Notes under the pieces: model-generated
Seen by the model: only the letters and a program-made list of their open reading frames with translations
Database searches by the model: none
Told to the model about the DNA's origin: nothing
Translations under genes and position numbers: made by a program
Assembly: GCF_001427105.1 (NCBI RefSeq)
Contig: NZ_LMGI01000001.1
Location: forward strand, 744,001-808,000
Reading direction: 5' to 3'
From: Sphingopyxis sp. Root154
GTDB lineage: Bacteria; Pseudomonadota; Alphaproteobacteria; Sphingomonadales; Sphingomonadaceae
DNA: 64,000 bases
Shown: positions 45,302-54,848 of the stretch, in pieces
How the letters are laid out: every line of letters begins with the position of its first letter
Numbering within the stretch: position 1 is the first letter of the stretch

Positions 45302-47364
45302 CCACTCCGCAGCAGCGGCACCGCCGCGTCGCGTTCGAAAAGATACAGGCAGAGCCGCACAGCCTCCGCCCGCGCGCCGTCCATCCCGCCATCGCGTTCG
45401 ACGAACAGCCGCGCATCATCATGCGCGACGGGCAGCAGGCGCACGAGCTGTTCGGGCGTTGCGAGCCGGTAATCGGCATCGCCCGACTGTTTGAGCCCAA
45501 GCAATTCACCACCGCCGCGCAACTCGAGATCCTTCTCGGCGATCACAAAACCGTCGTTCGTCTCGCGCATCAAAGCGAGCCGTTCGCGCGCGGTTTCCGA
45601 CAGATTCTGCGAGCGCAGCAACAGGCAAACCGACTTCGCCGTGCCGCGCCCGACGCGGCCGCGCAGTTGATGGAGCTGCGCGAGGCCGAAGCGGTCGGCA
45701 TGCTCGACGATCATCAGGCTGGCGGCGGGGACATCGACCCCGACCTCGATCACCGTCGTCGCGACGAGGACGCCGATCTCGCCCCCCTGGAAGCGCGCCA
45801 TGACATCATCCTTCTCGGGCCCCTTCATCCGCCCGTGTACCAGCCCGACGCGGCTTTCGCCCAGCCGCGCGCGCAGCAAGGCCGCGCGCTCCTCGGCCGC
45901 CGCGAGTTCGCTGATCTCGCTTTCGGCGACGAGCGGGCACACCCAATAGGCCTGGGCGCCGGTCGCGAGGTGCCGGTCGAGCCCGTCGACGACCTCGTCG
46001 AGCCGATCGACCGACACGACGCGCGTATCGACCGGGGTGCGCCCCGGCGGCATCTCGTCAATCTGCGACACGTCCATTTCGCCATGGTTGGCAAGTTGCA
46101 GCGTGCGCGGGATCGGGGTCGCGGTCATCACCAGCAGGTGCGGCGGGCGCGCCGCCTTTTGCGTCAGCATCAGCCGCTGCGCCACGCCGAAACGATGCTG
46201 TTCATCGACGACGACGAGCGCGAGATCCTTGTAGGTCACCGCCTGCTGGAAGATCGCATGGGTGCCGACGAGGATATCGATGCTGCCGTCGGCGAGCCCC
46301 ATCAGCGTCGATTCGCGAACTTTGCCCTTGTCGCGCCCGGTGAGGATCGCGAGGTTTACCGGCAAGCCGCCAAGCATCCGCTGCAACGTCGCAAAATGCT
46401 GGCGCGCCAAAATTTCGGTCGGTGCGAGCAGCGCCGCCTGCGTCCCCGCCTCGACCGCCGCCAGCATGGCGCGCAACGCGACGAGCGTCTTGCCCGAGCC
46501 GACGTCACCCTGCAGCATGCGCAGCATCGGCGTATCCTGCGCCAAATCGCCCGCAATCTCGCGCCCGACACGCTCCTGCGCGCCCGTCAGCCCAAACGGC
46601 AGCTTCAGCACATCGGTCAGCCGCCCATCGCCGACGATCGCCCGGCCCTTGCGTGTCCGCAGCCCCTGCCGGATCAGCATCAGCGCGACCTGGCTCGCGA
46701 AAATCTCGTCATAGGCGAGCCGGTCGCGCGCCGCCTCGTCGCGCGGGCTCGCATGTGCACGCGCCATCGCCTCGGTCCATGTCGGCCAGCTCCGGCTGAC
46801 GAGCAAAGGCGCATCGATCCATTCGGCAAGCTCGGGGCGCCGTTCGAGCGCCACCTGTCCCAGCTGCGACAACCGCGCGTTGGTGAGCCCTTCGGTCAGC
46901 GGATAGACGGGCTCATGTTCGGCGATTCCCGCCTCGTCGCCCGGCTCGATCACCTGATCGGGATGCACGATCTGGCGCATGTCGCCATAGAGGTCGAGCC
47001 GACCCGACACGCGGCGCTTCTCGCCCAAGGGAAAGAGTTTCCGCGCCAGCCCCGACGTGCGCCCGAAATAGACGAGCCGGACATGGTCGCCCGCGTCGTC
47101 GAACGCCTCGACCCCGAAGGGGGCGCGGGGCGAGCGACCGGCGCGGTAATCCTGCGCGGTCAGTTCGACGATGATCGTTTGCCCGGCCTGCGCCTGATCG
47201 AGCCGTTCGACCGGAAAGCGCGAGATCAATCCCGTCGGCAAATGGAACAGCACATCGACGACGCGCTCCAGCCCCAGCCGCGTCAGCGGCTTGGCAAGCT
47301 GCGGCCCGACGCCTTTCAGGTCGGTGAGCGCAGCAAAGAGCGGATTGAGTATCTCGGGTCGCAT
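45298..47364 (-). CDS. recG: ATP-dependent DNA helicase RecG
   Basis: Remodels stalled replication forks and recombination junctions. The ATG at 47364 gives 688 residues. The N-terminal wedge/OB domain (LTDLKGVGPQLAKPLTRLGL) precedes Walker A GDVGSGKT, the DEQH motif VVDEQHRFGV, and motif VI at [10 protein letters not shown]. The frame continues upstream of the ATG without similarity. It is divergent from sdhE, 75 bp apart, the usual alphaproteobacterial recG-sdhE-mfd order. Confidence 0.96.
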   Translation of the reverse strand: MRPEILNPLFAALTDLKGVGPQLAKPLTRLGLERVVDVLFHLPTGLISRFPVERLDQAQAGQTIIVELTAQDYRAGRSPRAPFGVEAFDDAGDHVRLVYFGRTSGLARKLFPLGEKRRVSGRLDLYGDMRQIVHPDQVIEPGDEAGIAEHEPVYPLTEGLTNARLSQLGQVALERRPELAEWIDAPLLVSRSWPTWTEAMARAHASPRDEAARDRLAYDEIFASQVALMLIRQGLRTRKGRAIVGDGRLTDVLKLPFGLTGAQERVGREIAGDLAQDTPMLRMLQGDVGSGKTLVALRAMLAAVEAGTQAALLAPTEILARQHFATLQRMLGGLPVNLAILTGRDKGKVRESTLMGLADGSIDILVGTHAIFQQAVTYKDLALVVVDEQHRFGVAQRLMLTQKAARPPHLLVMTATPIPRTLQLANHGEMDVSQIDEMPPGRTPVDTRVVSVDRLDEVVDGLDRHLATGAQAYWVCPLVAESEISELAAAEERAALLRARLGESRVGLVHGRMKGPEKDDVMARFQGGEIGVLVATTVIEVGVDVPAASLMIVEHADRFGLAQLHQLRGRVGRGTAKSVCLLLRSQNLSETARERLALMRETNDGFVIAEKDLELRGGGELLGLKQSGDADYRLATPEQLVRLLPVAHDDARLFVERDGGMDGARAEAVRLCLYLFERDAAVPLLRSG

Positions 47365-47439
47365 GGCTACTGCGTCCCATCTATCGCTTGCTTGCCCCGT
47401 GCGCCACTCCCGGCAGCATGGGCTATCGGGATTCCCGCC

Positions 47440-47706
47440 GTGTCCGACACCGATCGCCTCAAACGCCTGAAATTCCGGTCCTGGCACCGCGGCACGCGCG
47501 AGGCCGACTATATGATCGGCGGCTTCTTCGACCGCTATTCAGCTGAATGGGGCGAAGCGGAACTCAGCTGGTACGAAGCCGTTGTCGAGGAAGACGACGT
47601 CGACATCATGGCGTGGGCGCTCGGCACCGGTCAGCCGCCCGCGCATCTCAACCGACCGGAGATGATCGCCGCGATGCGCCGCCTGGACTATATCCCGCTG
47701 CCATGA
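47440..47706 (+). CDS. sdhE: FAD assembly factor SdhE
   Basis: A small 88-residue protein that helps attach FAD covalently to the succinate dehydrogenase flavoprotein. The hallmark RGxxE is Arg17-Glu21 (RGTRE), in KFRSWHRGTREADYMIGGF. The rest (WYEAVVEEDDVDIMAWALG) fits the five-helix fold. The start is GTG at 47440; no in-frame ATG is near. Its stop overlaps the mfd ATG (ATGA), so translation is coupled. Confidence 0.93.
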   Translation: MSDTDRLKRLKFRSWHRGTREADYMIGGFFDRYSAEWGEAELSWYEAVVEEDDVDIMAWALGTGQPPAHLNRPEMIAAMRRLDYIPLP

Positions 47707-50700
47707 CGATGCCCGCCGCCGACATTTTTGCCGCGATCGGATCGGCGACGGCGCCGCTGACGCTGGCGCGCGCCGCCGACGGCTTCCTGCCGCTGCTACT
47801 CGCCGATCTCGCGCGGGCAAGCGATAAGCGCCTCGTCTATGTCGCGACCGACGATAGCGCGATGCAGGCGATCGCCGACGCGGCGCCCTTCTTTGCGCCC
47901 GATCTGATCGTCCACCGCTTCCCGGCATGGGACTGCCTGCCCTATGACCGCGCCGGCCCGTCGATGCGCGTCAGCGCCGACCGGCTTGCGACGCTCTCGG
48001 CGTTGCAAATCGCGCCAAAACGCGGCGAACTCATCCTCACCACCGTCGCCGCGATCACGCAGCGCACGCTGACACCCTTTCGTATTCGCCAGCTCGCGAC
48101 GACGCTGGCGGCCGGACAGCGGATCGACCGCGATGCCCTCGCCGAACTGCTCATCGCGAACGGCTTTAGCCGCGTCGACACCGTCGCCGACCAGGGCGAG
48201 TTCGCGGTGCGCGGCGGCATCCTCGACCTGTTCCCCGCGGGTGAGGAAACGGGGCTCCGCGTCGATTTCTTCGGCGACGAGATCGAGAGCATCCGCCGTT
48301 TCGACCCCGCCGACCAGCGCAGCCTTGGTCCCGCCAAGGCGTTGCAACTGCTTCCTGCCAGCGAAACCTTGCTCGACGAAGCGACGATCAAGCGCTTCCG
48401 CTCGGCCTATCGCGACCTGTTCGGCGGGCAGTCGACGGGCGATCCGCTCTATCAGGCGGTCAGCGACGGTCGGCGGCAGGCGGGCATGGACCATTGGCTG
48501 CCGCTGTTCGAGGAACGGCTCGCGACGCTGTTCGACCATATCGACCCGGCGACCCCGGTGCTACGAGGCCATCGGACCGAAGCGACCGCCGAGACGCGCT
48601 TCGCCGCGATCACCGACTATCACGCCAACCGCGTCGCCGCCGAACGCGAATCGCCGGGCAGCTATCGCCCGCTGGCGCCGGAGACGCTGTACCTGACCGA
48701 AAGCGAATGGGCCGGGGCCTCGTCGGATCGCCCGATCCATATCGTCACGCCGTTCGATGTCCCGCCCGCCGCGACCATCGTCGACCTCGAAACCTTCGCG
48801 GCGCGCGATTTCACGCCCGAACGCACCGCCGATCTCAACGTCTACGACAAGGTCGCCGACCATCTGTCCGACGAGCGCCGCAAGGGCCGGCGCACGATCA
48901 TCGCGAGCTATTCGGGTGGCGCGCGCGAGCGCCTGTCCGGATTGCTCCGCGACCATGGCGTCACCTCGCTCGCGCCGGTCGACGGCTGGCAGGAGGCACT
49001 CGGCACCGCGTCGTCGGAAAGCGGCGGCGCCACCGCAATGGTCGTGCTCCCGCTCGACCACGGCTTCGCATCGGACGCGATCAGCCTGCTAACCGAACAG
49101 GACATTCTCGGCGAACGCCTCGTCCGCCGCCAGAAACGCCGCAAGAGCGCCGATGCCTTCCTCGCCGAACTTGCGACGCTCAGCGTCGGCGACCTTGTCG
49201 TCCACCTCGATCACGGCATCGGGCGTTACGAGGGGCTGACCCAGATCCCGGTCGGGAGCAGCCCGCACGATTGCGTCGCGCTTACCTATTCGGGCGGCGA
49301 CAAGCTCTACGTCCCGGTCGAGAATCTCGACGTGCTCTCGCGCTACGGCGGCGAGAGCGACGGCGTCGGTCTCGACAAGCTCGGCGGCGAGGCGTGGCAG
49401 CGTCGCAAGGCGCGGATGAAGGAGCGCATCCGCGAGATTGCGGGCGAGCTGCTCGCGACCGCCGCGCAGCGCGCCTTGCGCTCGGGCGAGCTGCTCGCGC
49501 AGGACGCCGCTTACCCTGCCTTTGCCGACCGCTTTCCCTATCAGGAAACCGACGATCAGGACCGCGCGATCGGCGACGTGCTCGCCGATATGGCGTCGGG
49601 TCGCCCGATGGACCGACTCGTTTGCGGCGACGTCGGGTTTGGCAAGACCGAGGTCGCGCTGCGCGCTGCGTTCGTCGCCGCAATGGCGGGGGTGCAGGTC
49701 GCGGTGGTCGTGCCCACGACTTTGCTCGCGCGCCAGCATTACACCAATTTCTCCGAGCGCTTCAAAGGCTTCCCGGTCAACATCGGCCGGCTGTCGCGCC
49801 TCGTTCCGGCGGGTGAGGCGCAAAAGACGCGCGATGGCCTGTCGAGCGGTCATATCGATATCGTCGTCGGCACGCATGCGGTGATCGCTAAATCGGTCGA
49901 GTTCAAGAATCTTGGTCTCGTCATCGTCGACGAGGAGCAGCGCTTCGGCGTCGTTCACAAGGAGCGGCTGAAGCAGCTCAAGACCGACGTCCATGTGCTG
50001 ACGCTGACCGCAACGCCGATCCCGCGCACGCTGCAAATGGCCATGTCGGGGCTGCGCGAGCTCAGCGTCATCCAGACCCCGCCGGTCGATCGCCTCGCGG
50101 TCCGCACCTATGTCGCGCCGTGGGACGCCGTGGTGCTGCGCGAAGCGTTGCTGCGCGAACATGACCGCGGCGGGCAGAGCTTCTTCGTCGTCCCGCGGAT
50201 CAAGGATCTGCCCGATATCGAGGAATTCCTGCGTAACCGCGTGCCCGAAATCAAATATGTCGTCGCGCACGGCCAGATGACCCCGACCGAGGTCGAGGAC
50301 CGGATGAGCGCCTTCTACGATCGCAAATATGATGTGCTGCTGTCGACGACGATCGTCGAAAGCGGGCTCGACATCCCGAGCGCCAACACGCTGATCATCC
50401 ACCGCGCCGACCGCTTCGGCCTCGCGCAGTTGTACCAGCTGCGCGGGCGAGTCGGGCGCGCGAAGACGCGCGCTTATGCCTATCTCACGACCCCCGAGCA
50501 TGGCGCGATCACCGACACCGCCGAAAAGCGGCTCAAGCTGCTCGGCGACCTCGACACGCTCGGCGCGGGTTTCCAGCTTGCAAGCCACGATCTCGACATT
50601 CGCGGCGCGGGTAACCTCGTCGGCGACGAACAGTCGGGGCATATCCGCGAGGTCGGCTTCGAACTTTACCAGTCGATGCTCGAAGATGCGATTTTGGTCG

Positions 50701-51197
50701 CCAAGGCCGAAGGCGCCGGAAAGCTGCCGCCGCGCGAAGCGCTGTCGCCCACGATCACCGTCGATGCGCCGATCCTGATTCCCGAGGATTATGTTCCCGA
50801 CCTGCCGCTGCGCATGGCGCTCTATCGCCGCCTCAACGACGCGCTGGACCGTCCGGCGCTCGATGCCTTCGCCGCCGAGATGATCGATCGCTTTGGCCCG
50901 CTGCCGCCCGAAACCGCGAACCTCGTCCAGCTGATGGAGATCAAGGCGAACGCCAAACTCGCGGGCATCGCCAAGCTCGACGTCGGGACCAAGGGCGCGC
51001 TCGTGAGCTTCCACGGCGACCAATTCGCGAACGTTCCGGGGCTGATCGCCTATGTCGAACGGCTCAAGGGCCGCGCGCGCATTCGCCCCGACAACAAGCT
51101 GTCGATCAGCGGTGATTGGGTCAGCACCGGCGCACGCCTCAACGGCGCGCTGCAGCTATCGAAGGGTTTGGGCAAGCTGGCGAAACAGGTCGCCTAG
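47703..51197 (+). CDS. mfd: Transcription-repair coupling factor Mfd
   Basis: Removes RNA polymerase stalled at DNA lesions and recruits UvrA. The ATG at 47703 overlaps the sdhE stop and gives 1164 residues. The N-terminal UvrB-like region ([12 protein letters not shown]) is followed by the RNAP-interacting CarD-like domain ([19 protein letters not shown]). The RecG-like translocase has Walker [13 protein letters not shown] ([10 protein letters not shown]) and [11 protein letters not shown]. The C-terminal TRCF domain closes the protein. The end overlaps the convergent EAL gene by 4 bp. Confidence 0.97.
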   Translation: MTMPAADIFAAIGSATAPLTLARAADGFLPLLLADLARASDKRLVYVATDDSAMQAIADAAPFFAPDLIVHRFPAWDCLPYDRAGPSMRVSADRLATLSALQIAPKRGELILTTVAAITQRTLTPFRIRQLATTLAAGQRIDRDALAELLIANGFSRVDTVADQGEFAVRGGILDLFPAGEETGLRVDFFGDEIESIRRFDPADQRSLGPAKALQLLPASETLLDEATIKRFRSAYRDLFGGQSTGDPLYQAVSDGRRQAGMDHWLPLFEERLATLFDHIDPATPVLRGHRTEATAETRFAAITDYHANRVAAERESPGSYRPLAPETLYLTESEWAGASSDRPIHIVTPFDVPPAATIVDLETFAARDFTPERTADLNVYDKVADHLSDERRKGRRTIIASYSGGARERLSGLLRDHGVTSLAPVDGWQEALGTASSESGGATAMVVLPLDHGFASDAISLLTEQDILGERLVRRQKRRKSADAFLAELATLSVGDLVVHLDHGIGRYEGLTQIPVGSSPHDCVALTYSGGDKLYVPVENLDVLSRYGGESDGVGLDKLGGEAWQRRKARMKERIREIAGELLATAAQRALRSGELLAQDAAYPAFADRFPYQETDDQDRAIGDVLADMASGRPMDRLVCGDVGFGKTEVALRAAFVAAMAGVQVAVVVPTTLLARQHYTNFSERFKGFPVNIGRLSRLVPAGEAQKTRDGLSSGHIDIVVGTHAVIAKSVEFKNLGLVIVDEEQRFGVVHKERLKQLKTDVHVLTLTATPIPRTLQMAMSGLRELSVIQTPPVDRLAVRTYVAPWDAVVLREALLREHDRGGQSFFVVPRIKDLPDIEEFLRNRVPEIKYVVAHGQMTPTEVEDRMSAFYDRKYDVLLSTTIVESGLDIPSANTLIIHRADRFGLAQLYQLRGRVGRAKTRAYAYLTTPEHGAITDTAEKRLKLLGDLDTLGAGFQLASHDLDIRGAGNLVGDEQSGHIREVGFELYQSMLEDAILVAKAEGAGKLPPREALSPTITVDAPILIPEDYVPDLPLRMALYRRLNDALDRPALDAFAAEMIDRFGPLPPETANLVQLMEIKANAKLAGIAKLDVGTKGALVSFHGDQFANVPGLIAYVERLKGRARIRPDNKLSISGDWVSTGARLNGALQLSKGLGKLAKQVA

Positions 51198-52393
51198 GCG
51201 CCCATCAACGCCAGCAGCTGATCCGCCGGCACCGGCCCCGACTTCAGGAACCCCTGCCATGTCGCGACGCGCAGTTCGGACAGCCGCGCCAGCTGGCGCT
51301 CATTCTCGATCCCCTCGGCCACCACCAGCAGCCCCAACGCGCGCGCCAGGTCGACGATCGCGCGCACGACGATGCGGTCGCGGTCGCTGCCGTCGATCGT
51401 GCGGGTAAAGCCGCTGTCGATCTTCAGATAGTCGATGGGCAGCCGCGCGAGCAGCGACAGGCTGGAATAGCCGGTGCCGAAATCGTCGATCGCGACCGCG
51501 ACGCCGAGCGCGCGAATCTGTGCCAGCTGGTCGGCCGCGCTCGCGGGGTCACTCAGCATCGCCTGTTCGGTCAGCTCGAGCGTCAGCCGGTCGGGATCGA
51601 TCTTCGCCGCCTTTGCCATCGCGGCGAAGCGACCGGCAAATTCGGGATCGCCGAGATCGGCGGCGGTGATGTTGAGCGACACGCGGAGCTTCGCGAGCGC
51701 CTTCGGCCAGGTGGCCATTTCGGCCAGCGCGACGCGGTGGGCATGTTCGGTGAGCTCGCATTCGAGCCGCGCCGCGCGCGCCGCGGTCACAAGCGGCCCT
51801 GCGCCAAGCAGCCCGAGTTCGGGATGCTGCCAGCGCAGCAGTGCCTCGACCCCGGTCATTTCGCCGGTCGCGACGTCGTATTGCGGCTGGTAGTGGATCA
51901 CGACCTCATTCTGCGACAACGCCGCATGGACCATCACGCCGTCGCGGGCAGACGCCGGCCGCGCCAGCTGGTCGCATGCCGCACGCAATTGCTCGGCGAC
52001 CGACTCATCGCGCGTGATCAGCGCCGCGGCGATGCGGATCGACAGGCGGCCGTTCGGATCGCCGACGATCGGTTCGGCCAGCGCGACGTGGAGCGCGCGC
52101 TCCTGCGCGCGCAGGGCACCGAGCGACATCGGTGTCGACGGGACGATCAGGAAACGCGGGCCGTCGAGCCGGTCGACGCACGATCCCTGCCCGAATTCGT
52201 CGCTCGCGAAATTTTCGAGCCGCCGCCCGATCTCGTCGAGCACCGAATCGCCCGTCGCCGTCCCCGCGCTGTTGTTGATGCGCGCCATCTGGTCGACCTG
52301 GACCAGGATAACCCCGGCGTCGGCATCATAGCGCGCGTGCAGGGCTTCGAGTTTGCGGGCGCAGGCGGAAAGGGTGTCGGACAGGCGATTCAT
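51194..52393 (-). CDS. EAL-domain c-di-GMP phosphodiesterase with degenerate GGDEF domain
   Basis: A 399-residue cytoplasmic protein. The N-terminal GGDEF-like domain (about 1-145) has lost the active loop: RLDGPRFLIV stands where GGDEF is expected, so no cyclase activity is expected. The EAL domain (about 150-395) keeps the signature EALLRW, the Glu/Asn sites (LNITAADL, LELTE), the loop-6 motif DDFGTGYSSL, and VVAEGIE. It should hydrolyse c-di-GMP to pGpG. The ATG at 52393 has GAGGGA upstream. No sensory domain is present, so input is probably through the degenerate GGDEF part. Confidence 0.92.
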   Translation of the reverse strand: MNRLSDTLSACARKLEALHARYDADAGVILVQVDQMARINNSAGTATGDSVLDEIGRRLENFASDEFGQGSCVDRLDGPRFLIVPSTPMSLGALRAQERALHVALAEPIVGDPNGRLSIRIAAALITRDESVAEQLRAACDQLARPASARDGVMVHAALSQNEVVIHYQPQYDVATGEMTGVEALLRWQHPELGLLGAGPLVTAARAARLECELTEHAHRVALAEMATWPKALAKLRVSLNITAADLGDPEFAGRFAAMAKAAKIDPDRLTLELTEQAMLSDPASAADQLAQIRALGVAVAIDDFGTGYSSLSLLARLPIDYLKIDSGFTRTIDGSDRDRIVVRAIVDLARALGLLVVAEGIENERQLARLSELRVATWQGFLKSGPVPADQLLALMGA

Positions 52394-52447
52394 GGCGGTC
52401 CCTCTATCAGGCTTTGCTTGCCAAGAGCTTCCCTTTTGCAGCACAAT

Positions 52448-53470
52448 ATGCGCGTGGCTGCCACATTATCCCGACATGCCGTATCGACGGCACCCTTGAT
52501 CGACGGCATTGGCCGCCAGATCAGCTACTTACGCCTGTCAGTCACCGATCGCTGCGACCTGCGCTGCCGCTATTGCATGGCCGAGGACATGACCTTCCTG
52601 CCCAAATCGGCGGTGCTCAACATAGAGGAAATGGGCGAAATTGCCGAGCGCTTCGTTGCGCGGGGCATCCGCCGCATCCGTCTGACCGGCGGCGAACCGC
52701 TTGTGCGGCGCGGGATCGACACGCTCGCGATGCGATTGGGGGCGATGATCGGCCGCGGCCTCGACGAGCTGACGCTGACCACCAACGCGATGCGGCTGGC
52801 CGGGCATGCGCCGATGCTGGCTGCGGCGGGCGTGCGCCGAATCAACGTCAGCCTCGACACGCTCGACCCCGCCGCCTTTCGCCATATCACCCGCGTCGGC
52901 GACCTCGCCATCGCGCTGCGCGGTATCGATGCGGCGCGCGCCGCCGGGCTGGCGGTCAAGATCAACATGGTCGCGCTCGCCGGGCTCAATGAAGACCAGC
53001 TCGTCCCGATGCTCGATTATTGCGCCGCTAATGGCTGCGACCTGACGCTGATCGAAACGATGCCGCTCGGCGAGGTCGAGGGCGACCGCAGCGATCATTA
53101 TATCCCGCTCCATCACTTCATCGCGCCGCTTCGCGAAGCGCGCGCCATCTATCCGGTCGACAAGCGCACCGGCGGCCCGGCGCGATATTTCGCGGTCGAA
53201 AACAGCCCCGTGACGCTCGGGCTGATCACCCCGCTCAGCGACAATTTCTGCGCGACATGCAACCGCATCCGCCTGACCGTCGAGGGGCGCGTCTATATGT
53301 GCCTCGGTCAGGACGATCATGTCGACCTGCGCGCCGCGCTGCGCGACGGCGGCGACGTCGATGGGTTGATTGATGCGGCTTTGGCTGGCAAACCCCGCGC
53401 GCATGACTTTCATATTGATGGAAAGTCCAAACCGGCGGTCGCGCGTCATATGAGTGCAACGGGCGGCTGA
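52448..53470 (+). CDS. moaA: GTP 3',8-cyclase MoaA
   Basis: First enzyme of molybdenum cofactor synthesis. A radical-SAM protein of 340 residues. The N-terminal cluster motif C-x3-C-x2-C is in TDRCDLRCRYCMAED. The second [4Fe-4S] cluster uses Cys in NFCATCNRIRLT and RVYMC. The C-terminal double Gly (ATGG) needed for activity is present. The ATG at 52448 is the first start in frame with the family start. It is divergent from the EAL gene and 30 bp before nadK. Confidence 0.96.
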   Translation: MRVAATLSRHAVSTAPLIDGIGRQISYLRLSVTDRCDLRCRYCMAEDMTFLPKSAVLNIEEMGEIAERFVARGIRRIRLTGGEPLVRRGIDTLAMRLGAMIGRGLDELTLTTNAMRLAGHAPMLAAAGVRRINVSLDTLDPAAFRHITRVGDLAIALRGIDAARAAGLAVKINMVALAGLNEDQLVPMLDYCAANGCDLTLIETMPLGEVEGDRSDHYIPLHHFIAPLREARAIYPVDKRTGGPARYFAVENSPVTLGLITPLSDNFCATCNRIRLTVEGRVYMCLGQDDHVDLRAALRDGGDVDGLIDAALAGKPRAHDFHIDGKSKPAVARHMSATGG

Positions 53471-53500
53471 GGGGCCGCCCGCTAGGGGAACCGGACCAAT

Positions 53501-54271
53501 ATGCATCGCAAGATTGCGCTCGTCGCATCGAACGCGCCCGCGGCCATGGAGGCGGAGGCCGAACTGCGCCCGCTCTATGACTTTGTCGAGCTGGGGGAAG
53601 CCGATCTGCTGATAGCGCTCGGCGGCGACGGTTTCCTGCTCCACATGCTGCACCAGTTGCTCGATCAGCGCCGAAGCATGCCCGTTTTCGGCATGAACCG
53701 AGGCACCATCGGCTTCCTGATGAACGAGTTCCGGATCGAGGGGCTGGTCGACCGGCTCGCCGCCGCGCGCCCCTTCCTGATCCATCCTTTGTCGGGCGAC
53801 ATCACGACGATCAGCGGCGAGCGCCACATCCTGCCCGCAATCAACGAGATTTCGCTGCTGCGCGAAACGCGCCAGGCGGCAAAACTGGAAGTGATCATCA
53901 ACGAAAAGACGATGCTCGAGGAACTGGCGTGCGACGGCGTGCTCGTGTCGACCCCGGCGGGATCGACCGCCTATAACCTCAGCGCCAACGGCCCCATCCT
54001 GCCGCTCGAATCCGAAATGCTCGCGCTTACGCCAATCAGCCCCTTCCGCCCCCGCCGCTGGCGCGGCGCGCTGGTCCCCGAATCGACGAGCATCCGCTTC
54101 AACGTCCGCGAGGCGGCGAAACGCCCGGTCAGTGCGGTCGCCGACCAGCGCGAGATTCGCGATGTGAAGACGGTTTTGGTCACCACCGACCGCAGCCGGC
54201 CGCTGACTTTGCTGTTCGACCCCGACCAGGGCCTCGACGAACGCATCGCGATGGAACAATTTATCGTCTGA
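53501..54271 (+). CDS. nadK: NAD kinase
   Basis: Phosphorylates NAD to NADP. A 256-residue protein, short as in other alphaproteobacteria. The catalytic GGDG is at 41-44 (ALGGDGFLLHML). The NE/D motif is in ACDGVLVSTPAGSTAYNLSANGPIL. RHILPAINEISLLRE matches the family. GGGGAACC precedes the ATG by several bases. Likely co-transcribed with moaA. The tRNA-Asn gene follows 84 bp later. Confidence 0.95.
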   Translation: MHRKIALVASNAPAAMEAEAELRPLYDFVELGEADLLIALGGDGFLLHMLHQLLDQRRSMPVFGMNRGTIGFLMNEFRIEGLVDRLAAARPFLIHPLSGDITTISGERHILPAINEISLLRETRQAAKLEVIINEKTMLEELACDGVLVSTPAGSTAYNLSANGPILPLESEMLALTPISPFRPRRWRGALVPESTSIRFNVREAAKRPVSAVADQREIRDVKTVLVTTDRSRPLTLLFDPDQGLDERIAMEQFIV

Positions 54272-54354
54272 GAGTGACAAAAGGCCATAAAAGCCCCTTG
54301 ATAAAGTTGTCGGTTGGCGGCAAAGGGGCCGCCTTGTCCGCTTAGGCGGCGTGT

Positions 54355-54429
54355 TCCTCGGTAGCTCAGCGGTAGAGCAATCGACTGTTAATCGATCGGT
54401 CGTAGGTTCGAATCCTACCCGGGGAGCCA
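54355..54429 (+). tRNA. tRNA-Asn (anticodon GTT)
   Basis: A 75-nt cloverleaf with encoded CCA. The acceptor stem is TCCTCGG / CCGGGGA with discriminator G. The D-arm is AGCTCAGCGGTAGAGC. The anticodon stem ATCGA/TCGAT encloses the loop CTGTTAA with GTT at 54387-54389. The T-arm is GTAGG-TTCGAAT-CCTAC. Confidence 0.98.
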
Positions 54430-54848
54430 TTTCTTTCTAGACGCGCGGAAGCATACGCCAAAGCACTCTTGCTTTGCGCGAGATTCATCAGCAGTAGTCT
54501 CCCGTACTCCAGGGCAGCGATGAAAAGAGCCTCCGCTCTTATCGCAGAGCAGAATATCGTAGGCCGCCCCGATACTGCAACGGACAAATCGACTTCGCGC
54601 AGGCTAGCGAAGAAATACAAGCCATAGAGCTGCCAGGCGCTCCTGCGGACACAGCAGCATCGCCCCGTGTACCTTCCGATTACACTGGCGTAGAGTCTTG
54701 GGCCAACGACCCGATGAACGACGATCTGCTTTCGGCCGTTTGCGGAACGGCAGCTTCTGGCGCGCCAAGGGCGAGAGCGGACATCTATGCTGGCCGTTCG
54801 ACATGTCCGCCGATTACCTGCGCCTCGACACTCAACCATGGAGATCGG
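54430..54848. other. Gene-poor region downstream of tRNA-Asn
   Basis: About 420 bp with no credible gene. The one long minus-strand frame (54366-54839) reads through the tRNA and has no RBS or domain. Composition is less GC-rich than the core on the left. The 3' part (about 54727-54800) resembles the degenerate intergenic fragments with CTGCTTTCGGCCGTTTGCGG that recur in sphingomonad genomes, as far as I recall. No integrase and no second copy of the tRNA 3' end is visible in the window. Confidence 0.5.

Noticed and set aside
45034..47706. 890-codon plus-strand frame across recG
   Set aside because: Only its last 88 codons (from GTG at 47440) are real and encode SdhE; the rest is antisense to recG.
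49089..51023. Minus-strand frame of 644 codons antisense to mfd
   Set aside because: Shadow of mfd without any family feature.
51194..52393. Diguanylate cyclase activity of the GGDEF-like domain
   Set aside because: The active loop is replaced by RLDGPRF, so only the EAL activity is claimed.
54366..54839. 157-codon minus-strand frame over tRNA-Asn
   Set aside because: It reads through the tRNA gene and gives the artefactual peptide commonly mis-annotated from tRNA complements.
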